Assembly (NCBI RefSeq): GCF_002101555.1
Contig: NZ_LQOL01000024.1
Location: 1 to 53,680 of the forward strand
Length of the DNA stretch: 53,680 nt
Origin: Mycolicibacterium canariasense
GTDB taxonomy: Bacteria; Actinomycetota; Actinomycetes; Mycobacteriales; Mycobacteriaceae
Direction: 5' to 3'
Both the position numbers and the translations under genes were made by a program. Shown here in pieces: positions 31,390 to 37,871 of the stretch; within the stretch, counting starts at the first letter, position 1; the number at the start of each line of letters is the position of its first letter. The notes below the pieces were generated by a model. That model made no database searches, was not told the origin of the DNA, and was given only the letters and a program-made list of their open reading frames with translations.

Positions 31390-33258
31390 GTGGACATTCT
31401 GCAGACCATCGACAAGCGGCACACCGCGCAGCGCGAACAGGCCGACCCGCGGCAGGTGAAGAACGCCTCCGGCGGCTACGTGTTCCCCGTCGACGACTGG
31501 GCCCGCGTCCACCGCTTCCTCACCCTCGGCACTGACGGCGGCACCTACTACACGTCGGCCGGTGAGCTGACCAAGGACAACGCCGAGGTCGTCCTGCGCG
31601 CCGCCGCCACCGACCCCGTCGAGCTGGTCCGCCGCATCCTCGAAGTGTCCACGGCCGGCCGTGCGCCCAAGCAGAACCCGGCACTGTTCGCCCTGGCGAT
31701 CGCCGCCGCGGCCGACGACGTCGAAGGCCGCCGCCGCGCAGTGGCCGCCCTGCCCCACGTCGCACGAACCGGCACCCACCTGTTCCTGTTCGCCCGCTAC
31801 GTCGAGCAGTTCCGCGGCTGGGGCCCCGCGCTCAAGCGTGGCGTGGCGGACTGGTACCTCGACCGGTCGGTCGATGCGCTGGCCTACCAGGTCCTCAAGT
31901 ACCGCCAGCGCGAAGGCTGGACCCACCGCGACATGCTCCGACTGTCCCACCCGGTCACCTCGGATCCCGGCCGCCGAGCCCTGTTCGACTTCGTCACCCG
32001 CGGCTCGCTCGGCCCCGTCCCCGAGGTGGTCGACGCTGCTGTCAACCCGGCACGCGTGCCGGCGATCGTTGAGGACTTCACCGAGGCGCAAAACGCGACG
32101 TTGCCGAGCGAGTGGGTGGACATCATCGGCCGCGGTAACGGTGTGACCTGGGAGATGCTGCCCGACGCCGCACTCGGCCACGCTGCGGTATGGGAGGCGC
32201 TGCTGCATCACGGCATCCCGCAGACCGCGCTCATGCGGCAGCTTCCCCGCCTGACACGCCTGGGCCTAGCCACCGGTGAGACCGGCGCCCTGATCGCCGA
32301 CCAGCTGGCCGATCCGGACCGCCTCAAGAAGGGCCGCGTCCACCCCATCAACGTGCTGGTGGCGCTGCGCACCTACGTGACCGGCCAGTCGGCCCGCGGT
32401 GACGGCACCTGGACCCCGGCCCCGAAGATCAGCGACGCGCTCGACGCCGCGTTCTACGCCTCGTACGGGGCGATCGAACCGGCCAACAAGCCCACTCTGA
32501 TCGCCCTCGACGTCTCCGCGTCCATGGCGACGGCGTCGATCTCCGGCATGCCGCTGAACGCCCGAGAGGCCGCCGCCGCCATCGCGATGGCCACCGCAGC
32601 GTCGGAACCCGACCACACGATCGTCGGATTCACCGGCGTGCACGGCTTACAGGACAACGGGTTCTTCCGGCAACAGGTGATCCGCGAGAACACCATCACC
32701 GAGCTGGACATCAGCCCACGCCGCCGACTCGACGACGTGTGCCGCTACGTCGGCGAGCAGTCGATGGGCCGGACGGACTGCGCGCTGCCGTTCACCTGGG
32801 CCATGAAGAACAACCGGGTGTTCGACACCGTGGTCATCCTGACCGACAACGAGTCGTGGGCCGGACCTATCCACGTGCACCAGGCGCTGCGCCAGTACCG
32901 GGAACGCGTCAACCCACACACCCGCCTCGTGGTGTGCGCGATGACCGCCACCGGGTACTCGGTGGCCGACCCTGGACGTCGTCGGCTTCGATTCCGCGGT
33001 GCCGAACCTGATTTCGTCGTTCTCCCGCGGCGACCTCTGACCGTGGGGTGCTGCGATCACGACGAGCACGACTACTGCTGCCGGTGCCCGGACACCTTCG
33101 ATGAAAAGGTCATTTCGATCATCGAGGACGTACTGACGGGCGAGTACGACGGCGACGCGCTCGACCGCGGCACCCCGCTGCCGAACATGGACGACGAAGC
33201 CGCCAGGGCAGCTGCGCTGGCGCTCGTCGCGGTGTTCAAGCACGAGGACGTCATCTGA
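31390..33258 (+). CDS. rsr: Ro60/TROVE-domain RNA-binding protein (frame break near the 3' end)
   Basis: GTG 31390 follows CAACCAAGGAGA. The N-terminus has the TROVE signature GGYVFPVDDWARVHRFLTLG and YYTSAGELTKDNAE; HEAT-like repeats follow. The C-terminal von Willebrand A domain has a complete MIDAS: DVSAS (374-378), Thr462 and Asp486. Ro proteins form a ring that binds Y RNA and misfolded RNA for quality control or tRNA-like-guided decay. After VADP (residue 528) the expected tail LDVVGFDSAVPNLISSF is in the next frame and ends at 33040. The frame as written runs on to 33258 through sequence that looks non-Ro. A short deletion at 32971 is likely, so the last 20 residues of the fold may be lost or the sequence may be in error. 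Confidence 0.9.
   Translation: MDILQTIDKRHTAQREQADPRQVKNASGGYVFPVDDWARVHRFLTLGTDGGTYYTSAGELTKDNAEVVLRAAATDPVELVRRILEVSTAGRAPKQNPALFALAIAAAADDVEGRRRAVAALPHVARTGTHLFLFARYVEQFRGWGPALKRGVADWYLDRSVDALAYQVLKYRQREGWTHRDMLRLSHPVTSDPGRRALFDFVTRGSLGPVPEVVDAAVNPARVPAIVEDFTEAQNATLPSEWVDIIGRGNGVTWEMLPDAALGHAAVWEALLHHGIPQTALMRQLPRLTRLGLATGETGALIADQLADPDRLKKGRVHPINVLVALRTYVTGQSARGDGTWTPAPKISDALDAAFYASYGAIEPANKPTLIALDVSASMATASISGMPLNAREAAAAIAMATAASEPDHTIVGFTGVHGLQDNGFFRQQVIRENTITELDISPRRRLDDVCRYVGEQSMGRTDCALPFTWAMKNNRVFDTVVILTDNESWAGPIHVHQALRQYRERVNPHTRLVVCAMTATGYSVADPGRRRLRFRGAEPDFVVLPRRPLTVGCCDHDEHDYCCRCPDTFDEKVISIIEDVLTGEYDGDALDRGTPLPNMDDEAARAAALALVAVFKHEDVI
33043..33258 (+). CDS. Small Cys/His and acidic protein downstream of Ro
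   Basis: If the Ro protein ends in its natural frame at 33040, a separate gene can start at GTG 33043. It reads 71 residues: CCDHDEHDYCCRCPD, a possible metal site, then helices (KVISIIEDVLTGEYDG, ARAAALALVAVFKH). It shares its 3' end with the long Ro reading frame, so the two readings are alternatives. Its stop overlaps the next ATG. Confidence 0.5.
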   Translation: MGCCDHDEHDYCCRCPDTFDEKVISIIEDVLTGEYDGDALDRGTPLPNMDDEAARAAALALVAVFKHEDVI

Positions 33259-33473
33259 TGGACGCCCGAGCGCAGCAGGCCCGGGAGCATCACCGCAAGT
33301 CCGGTGATGCTTCCCGGGTCGCTGCGCGGCACCGCAGCCAACGGGACGCACTCGTGCGGCAGCTGTGGCGCACACAGCGTGACCAGTGGACGTACGCGAA
33401 ACTCGCTGCGGCGGTGGGATGTTCCCCTGAATTGATTGCGGCAATCATCAAGGCCAACAGGGCTGGATCGTGA
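33258..33473 (+). CDS. Small helix-turn-helix protein
   Basis: A 71-residue protein from ATG 33258 (TGATG junction). The N-terminal half is basic and helical. The C-terminal half WTYAKLAAAVGCSPELIAAI is a clear helix-turn-helix. It may regulate the adjacent Ro/Y-RNA or early genes. Four-bp overlap with the next gene. Confidence 0.65.
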   Translation: MDARAQQAREHHRKSGDASRVAARHRSQRDALVRQLWRTQRDQWTYAKLAAAVGCSPELIAAIIKANRAGS

Positions 33474-33880
33474 CCATGAGCGTTGCCGCACGTGCTGCCG
33501 CGGTGAAGGCTGACTGTAGCGGTTGCGTCGGGGTGTACGCGCTGCGCGCCGACGGCACAGTGCGCGCCCACGGAGTCACCGGCCGCGGACGTTGCCCCGG
33601 CTCGTACCAGCCACCCAGGGTGGTCGCGGTCCCGGCGCCGGTTCCCTCGGCGCCGGTGCGTCCGTTGCCGCCCGAGGTCGCGGCGTGCGACCACCTGTGG
33701 TCGGGCTGGACGCACCTGCCGCGCACCCGCGACGACTTCCGACGCTGCGAACACTGTCGACACGTCGAACTGCAGCCCCGGCAGCCCTGCGCTCTGTGCG
33801 GCGACGAGGACGCCCGCGCGCTGGAGGTTCCCGACTACGGCACCGCCTACGTGTGCATGCCCTGCCTGAGTGACGTGTAA
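33470..33880 (+). CDS. Cysteine-rich zinc protein
   Basis: A 136-residue protein from GTG 33470; ATG 33476 is an alternative. CSGC at the N-terminus, CEHCRH, CALCGDED and CMPC near the C-terminus form at least two zinc sites, separated by a Pro/Val-rich linker. It resembles the other small ribbon proteins of this window. Role unknown. Confidence 0.58.
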   Translation: MTMSVAARAAAVKADCSGCVGVYALRADGTVRAHGVTGRGRCPGSYQPPRVVAVPAPVPSAPVRPLPPEVAACDHLWSGWTHLPRTRDDFRRCEHCRHVELQPRQPCALCGDEDARALEVPDYGTAYVCMPCLSDV

Positions 33881-33896
33881 GGACGGTGATCGAACG

Positions 33897-34079
33897 ATGC
33901 GGTTAGCGATCACGGACGGAGAGGTCGCCGAGCTGGTGGTGCTGCAGGACGACGGAACCCGCACCGAGGTCCGCATCGAGGTCGACACCGAGCAAGGCCG
34001 CCCGGTCCTGACCGTGCAGAGCACCCGGAAAACCTGCCCGGTCACGGTCATTGTCAACGGCGAACGGAAGCTCCCATGA
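33897..34079 (+). CDS. Small beta-rich protein
   Basis: A 60-residue protein from ATG 33897 with AAGGACGG upstream. Its alternating strands (EVAELVVLQDDGTRTEVRIE, VTVIVNGERKL) predict a small beta sheet. No family recognised. Its stop overlaps the next ATG by 4 bp. Confidence 0.52.
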   Translation: MRLAITDGEVAELVVLQDDGTRTEVRIEVDTEQGRPVLTVQSTRKTCPVTVIVNGERKLP

Positions 34080-34282
34080 CTATCCAGCAGATCCTGCGGT
34101 TCAAGCTCACGTGTGACGGCTGGTACCCCGACGGGCACGGACCATGCCCCTGTGACCTCACGGTCGAAGCCACGAGCCAACAAGACGCTGAGGCCCAAGC
34201 CATTTCGACCGGCTGGAGCCGCGACCACCGCGGATGGATATGCAACGCCGACGGCCACCTCGGCGACCAGGTGAAGGGGTGA
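34076..34282 (+). CDS. Small Cys-containing protein
   Basis: A 68-residue protein from ATG 34076. LTCDGWYPDGHGPCPCDLT and WSRDHRGWIC contain four cysteines with His that may bind zinc. Similar short C-terminal modules exist in phage 'gp' families without function. Four-bp overlap downstream. Confidence 0.55.
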   Translation: MTIQQILRFKLTCDGWYPDGHGPCPCDLTVEATSQQDAEAQAISTGWSRDHRGWICNADGHLGDQVKG

Positions 34283-34461
34283 TCGACGTGCTGAGCATCG
34301 AACGCGGCCGGGTCGCGCGGGCCCGCGTCGACCGCGCGACCGCCTGCCTATACGCCAGGTCCAACCGCATCGTCCTGGTGGCCGACGGCGGCGACTTCGA
34401 CGCCGCCCAGGCCGCCCTCGACGAGCTGCGAGCCCACGCCGAACGGAAGGACGAACGGTGA
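34279..34461 (+). CDS. Small hypothetical protein
   Basis: A 60-residue protein from GTG 34279 (GTGA overlap). It is a basic N-terminal strand followed by an alpha-helix (FDAAQAALDELRAHAE). Unassigned. Four-bp overlap with the next gene. Confidence 0.5.
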   Translation: MIDVLSIERGRVARARVDRATACLYARSNRIVLVADGGDFDAAQAALDELRAHAERKDER

Positions 34462-35096
34462 TCGTCGCTCAGTACCGGCCCGGCGGCTGGCATGACCTGA
34501 CCCACCAGGAGACCGGCGTCCGCCTGCTCACGGTGCGCCCGGTCGGGACCATAGAGTGGGGCCAGCTCACCGGCGCGTTCACCGCCCGGTGGATCCCGGA
34601 CCTGCTGGAAGCGTTCGCGCTGGCGCAGCGCATCGCGGCGCGCGAACGGTCATGGGAGCCGTACAGCGCCAGTGATTCGCGCTGGTGGCGCCTGGAGGTC
34701 CCGCTGGGGCCGGCCGCCGAGTCGGCCGCCGCGGCCGTCGGCAACCGCTTCCACCGCCACGCGGCCGGCCCGCACACCGCGACGTGGGACTACCTCGGAC
34801 CGTGCCCGCCGGACACCGGGCACACGTGGGTGCCGTTGACCGCGCCGGGCGTCACCGAGCACCCCAACGCCGACGTCGGCATCGGCCACGTGATCAAGCC
34901 GTTCGTTGAGTTCCTCATCGCGACGCAGCCGTGGATGTCCGCTCAGCCGACATACGGTCGGCCCGACCTCCGGCGCCAGAGCGTGGCTGACGCGATGCGC
35001 GACGTCCTCAGGGAAGCGGACCTGACCGTCGAGTGCCGCAGGTGGATGCCGCACTACGAGAACCGACGCCTGCCGCTGCGCCTCAGCGACGTGTAA
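34458..35096 (+). CDS. Hypothetical phage protein
   Basis: A 212-residue protein from GTG 34458. It is mixed alpha/beta with several Trp residues and one HKPFVEFL-type helix (GHVIKPFVEFLIAT). I do not recognise the family and no catalytic pattern stands out. Confidence 0.55.
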   Translation: MIVAQYRPGGWHDLTHQETGVRLLTVRPVGTIEWGQLTGAFTARWIPDLLEAFALAQRIAARERSWEPYSASDSRWWRLEVPLGPAAESAAAAVGNRFHRHAAGPHTATWDYLGPCPPDTGHTWVPLTAPGVTEHPNADVGIGHVIKPFVEFLIATQPWMSAQPTYGRPDLRRQSVADAMRDVLREADLTVECRRWMPHYENRRLPLRLSDV

Positions 35097-35123
35097 CCAC
35101 TACTCACCCAAGGAGATACCACC

Positions 35124-35504
35124 GTGACCGAGCTGAAGATCCCCGCCGGCGAACTGTCGGCAGTCCTGTCCAAGGCCATCCTCGACTCGCTGTCGGCCGA
35201 CACGAAGGAACGCCTGATCGAAGGCGCGCTGCAGTACCTGATCACCCAGCCACCCAAAGCCAGCTCGTACCACTCGTATCAGCCGCCGTCGCCGTTGCAA
35301 CAGGCCTTCGAGCAGGCGCTCAACAAGATCGCACTCGGGGTGGCCGAAGAGGTGCTCGAAACCCATGGCGCCAAGGCCAAGCTCACCGCGCAGTTCGCCG
35401 AGCTGCTGTCATCGGTGCCGGACTTTGACGATGACTACGAACTGCAGCGCTCGATGATGGCCGCTGTGCTCAAGCGGGCCCGCGAGATCCGCGGTGAGTG
35501 TTAG
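35124..35504 (+). CDS. Helical hypothetical protein, last gene of the rightward early region
   Basis: A 126-residue protein from GTG 35124 behind CCAAGGAGAT. It is almost entirely helical (LSAVLSKAILDSLSAD, AFEQALNKIALGVAEEVLE). It may form an oligomer or coiled coil. It meets the oppositely oriented gene tail-to-tail with a 4-bp overlap at 35501-35504. Confidence 0.58.
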   Translation: MTELKIPAGELSAVLSKAILDSLSADTKERLIEGALQYLITQPPKASSYHSYQPPSPLQQAFEQALNKIALGVAEEVLETHGAKAKLTAQFAELLSSVPDFDDDYELQRSMMAAVLKRAREIRGEC

Positions 35505-35904
35505 AACAGCCCCGGTGTCGTCAACGCGTAACCGCAGGTCCATTCGTGGCCGGCTGCGCACCGATATCTGCCGTGCAGCGTGTTTCCGTCGATCTCGGTG
35601 CGATATGGCGGCGTCGACGAGTTGACCCATTCGTCCGGCTTATCCAGCTCGAGCCGGCGGTCGCATTCCCCACACGAGTCCATGAAGCCGATGGCGCGGG
35701 CCAGATGCGACAGCGCATCGGCAAGGTAGTCCTGCGCGCGGCCCACGCGTACTCATCCGGTAACCCGATGGCTTCCTCGCGGCCCACGCGCCGGACCATG
35801 CCGTTGACCAGCTGCGCAATCTGCTGCCACTCGGGCTGTGCTGCCCAGTCACGGATGTCGAATTCGGTTATGCCCGTGGGGTTCGAATCTGTCACGTTGC
35901 TCAC
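35501..35904 (-). pseudogene. Minus-strand zinc protein with frame change
   Basis: GTG 35904 (minus) reads NPTGITEFDIRDWAAQPEWQ and MVRRVGREEAIGLPDEYAW, then becomes non-coding in that frame. From GTG 35746 a second frame reads DYLADALSHLARAIGFMDSC, CDRRLELDKPDEWV and GRYRCAAGHEWTCGYALT to TAA-type stop at 35501. The halves fit one gene of about 133 residues with an indel near 35748 and a C-terminal CxxC...CxxGH zinc motif. Two overlapping genes are the alternative. Confidence 0.5.
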
Positions 35905-35984
35905 CGCCGCACCATCTCACGCATCGGTGTCGAGCGCAGGAGAATCTGCGACCAACCACGTCGCCCCGCTGAGGCCACCTATCA

Positions 35985-36521
35985 TCAGGCTGCGTTCGGC
36001 CACTGCTTGACGACCAGGTCGCGGCCGCGTCGGATCTGCACGCGCCGATACCCGTGGGTCGCTGCGAGCTGCCGGAAGTGCTCGAATGTCGTCTCTGCTT
36101 CGCTCAAGGGCAAGGCCTTGTTGAGCCGTACCCACTCGTAGGCCGCACCGTCGAACGACTGCTCCCACAGCACGAAGTACGCCACCTGGTCCTCGACCGC
36201 CGGCCGAACGAACTTGGACACCCCCATGCCGTGGCTCTTCGCGATCTCTTCGAGGTGCTGCTTGGTGGTCTTGGCCACCCGGGTTTGCACGATCGGCGAG
36301 TGGCTGCCGTCGCCGGAGAGTGACTTGCCGCCGGGGACCAGGCCGCCGCGCCGCCGCTGCTCGGCCTCCTGCTCTGCTGCCGCGTTGAGCTCGGCCAGCC
36401 GCGCTTCGGTGAGGTGTTCACCGTCGACGTAGATGTCGCGTTCGTCAAGGTTGTCGACCTCTTCGATTTCGGCGTCGTCGCCGATCACGTAGTCGGCCAT
36501 GTCGCGGTCGTTGCTGCTCAT
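35985..36521 (-). CDS. CopG-like ribbon-helix-helix antitoxin candidate
   Basis: A 178-residue protein from ATG 36521 on the minus strand, overlapping the upstream gene by 4 bp. The N-terminal half YVIGDDAEIEEVDNLDERDI and GLVPGGKSLSGDGSHSP is the conserved part of a common actinobacterial antitoxin type. It precedes a ribbon-helix-helix segment (VQTRVAKTTKQHLEEIAKSH, GVSKFVR). The C-terminal 65 residues are an extension not typical of the family. Expected to neutralise the upstream toxin and to repress the pair via the palindromes at 36762-36808. Confidence 0.68.
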   Translation of the reverse strand: MSSNDRDMADYVIGDDAEIEEVDNLDERDIYVDGEHLTEARLAELNAAAEQEAEQRRRGGLVPGGKSLSGDGSHSPIVQTRVAKTTKQHLEEIAKSHGMGVSKFVRPAVEDQVAYFVLWEQSFDGAAYEWVRLNKALPLSEAETTFEHFRQLAATHGYRRVQIRRGRDLVVKQWPNAA

Positions 36522-36754
36522 CGTTCCCACTCCAGAGGTAGTGCGTGAATGATCACGAGGACGTTGCCGCCCTCACGGCCGTCGATGACACCGATTTCGG
36601 TGAGACGGCCGTTGGTGTCGCGTCCGGTGTAGAGGACGCTGCCGCTTTCCTGGGCCACCGGTGCGCTGCAGTTCCGCATGACGGCGAGCGCGTTGCGCTT
36701 GTTGACGCCGTGCTTGCGGCGGATGCTGGCGGGGAGGATGACTTTCTGCGGCAT
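36518..36754 (-). CDS. BrnT-like toxin candidate
   Basis: A 78-residue protein from ATG 36754 on the minus strand. RRKHGVNKRNALAVMRN, VLYTGRDTNGRLTEIGVID and NVLVIIHALPL recall the strand order of small RelE/BrnT-fold RNase toxins (a KHG-helix and a V-L-V-x-I-H strand). Toxin-first order with a 4-bp overlap to an RHH antitoxin is the brnTA arrangement. No experimental homolog can be named, so the toxin assignment is inference. Confidence 0.6.
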   Translation of the reverse strand: MPQKVILPASIRRKHGVNKRNALAVMRNCSAPVAQESGSVLYTGRDTNGRLTEIGVIDGREGGNVLVIIHALPLEWER

Positions 36755-36760
36755 GACACC

Positions 36761-36790
36761 AGTATGTCATACATACCCGGCAAAGCGCAA
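36761..36790 (-). promoter_or_regulatory. Candidate leaderless promoter of the toxin-antitoxin pair
   Basis: On the minus strand TTGCGC (36790-36785) and CATACT (36766-36761) are 18 bp apart. Seven bases after the -10 is 36754, the A of the toxin ATG, so the transcript may start at the start codon. Leaderless messages are common in mycobacteria. The -10 overlaps one of the two operator palindromes. Confidence 0.4.
36762..36776. promoter_or_regulatory. Operator palindrome, proximal copy
   Basis: GTATGT-CAT-ACATAC, a 6-3-6 inverted repeat, overlaps the -10 of the minus-strand promoter. An identical half-site pair occurs 32 bp away, about three helical turns, which fits cooperative binding of ribbon-helix-helix dimers. 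Confidence 0.6.
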
Positions 36791-36793
36791 CGG

Positions 36794-36808
36794 GTATGTC
36801 GTACATAC
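36794..36808. promoter_or_regulatory. Operator palindrome, distal copy
   Basis: GTATGT-CGT-ACATAC, the second 6-3-6 palindrome, with half-sites identical to the proximal copy. It lies just upstream of the -35. Together they are the likely autoregulatory operators of the toxin-antitoxin pair. Confidence 0.6.
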
Positions 36809-36960
36809 TCGCCATCATCCACCCCAACGCAACCGGCGCGCAACCCCCGTGTGCACACCCACCCCCTGTGTACGACACACCGACACACACATCCACCCAC
36901 CAAGCCACATCCGCCCTGCATAACGTGTTATAACTACGGCAGGCACAGCTGTGCCCTAAA
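36809..36960. other. Divergent intergenic region
   Basis: Between the minus-strand pair and the rightward late genes (36755-37201) no gene is seen. Besides the operators it holds a CAC/CCA-rich stretch (36840-36905), an 8-bp palindrome GTTATAAC at 36927-36934 with a possible -10 TATAAC, and a perfect 14-bp palindrome GGCACAGCTGTGCC at 36942-36955. These may be regulatory or origin-related. Confidence 0.4.
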
Positions 36961-36990
36961 GCCCCGAGAGACTCCGGTCTCCGGGGCTTT
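36961..36990 (+). terminator. Intrinsic terminator
   Basis: GCCCCG-A-GAGAC (36961-36972) pairs with GTCTC-CGGGGC (36977-36987) around a TCCG loop, with one bulged A, followed by TTTCGTC. The stem is strong. The AAA before it gives a short T-run on the minus strand, so it may work in both directions and insulate the late operon. Confidence 0.7.
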
Positions 36991-37201
36991 CGTCATTCGG
37001 GCACAGCCCTGACGTACTTCCCCGACGCCAGGTAAGCGCCCCCACCTTCTCGCCGCGCGGCATGCGTCAAACCCGTTTCCTAGCTCGGGCAAGCCCGCGC
37101 ACCGGATCCCCGCGTGCACACCCACGACCCGCTCCTTGGCGGTGAGGGCGGCGCTGCGCGGCAACCGCGCGGCGAGAAGCCGAACACCAAGGAGACCGCC
37201 C

Positions 37202-37582
37202 ATGGGAATCACTCAGGCTGAGATCGACCGCCGCTTCGATCTGCACACCCCGACCGATGCCAACGTCCACAGGACGCTCGACGTCGTCCGCCGGGACTTC
37301 AAGCAGCTGGTCGAGATGGTTGTCGCTGTGTCCGAGCACGCTCCGCGTGAGCAGGCCATCGCGGTGCACCACCTCGAGGACGCCCTGGCCGCCACCATCG
37401 GCGCCATCGTCCGGCCCCGCGTCGAACGCCCCGGCATCGGTGTCCCTGTCCCCGGAACCCTGGGCGTCAGTGCTGGCCTGCCCGGTATAGCCGAGCAGCT
37501 CGGCCAACACCTGGCCAGCCTCGCCAAGGAATACCTCCGGACCACAGTCGGCGCCAGCCCCGACAAGACCGAGCGCGTCTGA
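37202..37582 (+). CDS. Acb2/Tad1-like cyclic-nucleotide sponge candidate
   Basis: A 126-residue protein from ATG 37202 with ACCAAGGAGA upstream. ITQAEIDRRFDLHTPTDANV, VRRDFKQLVEMVVAV and APREQAIAVHHLEDALAATI match the helical-hairpin pattern of the Acb2/Tad1 domain: F-x-x-H-x-P near the start, a long helix, R-E-Q-[AS]-[IL]-A-x-x-H-L-E. Acb2 and Tad1 proteins sequester cyclic nucleotides from CBASS and Thoeris defences. The usual aromatic residue after HLE (MWANA) is replaced by LAATI, so ligand binding may differ. An additional 40-residue C-terminal region is unusual. Confidence 0.7.
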   Translation: MGITQAEIDRRFDLHTPTDANVHRTLDVVRRDFKQLVEMVVAVSEHAPREQAIAVHHLEDALAATIGAIVRPRVERPGIGVPVPGTLGVSAGLPGIAEQLGQHLASLAKEYLRTTVGASPDKTERV

Positions 37583-37863
37583 TGCCCGGCACCGTCGACT
37601 TCCCATGCCCGCACCCCGCGTGCGACACCCGAATCCCCATCGCGGTGGAACTCAAGCTCGACGGCTCACAGCGCCAGGTGTCCAAGGACCGCGAGGCAGC
37701 GGTCTTCAACATCACGCCCCGCGTCATCGACGGACCCCAGCGGCTGCGTGAGCACTTCGCCCTTGCCCACCCCGACGACGTGGTGTTCACCGACTCCACG
37801 CCCGCAGCGCACGTCGAAGGCATGCTGGAGACCTTCGACACCCAGGCATCCAACCCGGACTGA
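37582..37863 (+). CDS. Small zinc-finger-like protein
   Basis: A 93-residue protein from ATG 37582, whose A overlaps the preceding TGA. CPHPACDTR and LREHFALAHP together look like a C2H2-type finger with a long spacer. The middle is a beta strand and a basic loop. It lies in the same operon as the anti-defence candidate and the HNH gene. Confidence 0.55.
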   Translation: MPGTVDFPCPHPACDTRIPIAVELKLDGSQRQVSKDREAAVFNITPRVIDGPQRLREHFALAHPDDVVFTDSTPAAHVEGMLETFDTQASNPD

Positions 37864-37871
37864 CCAGACCC

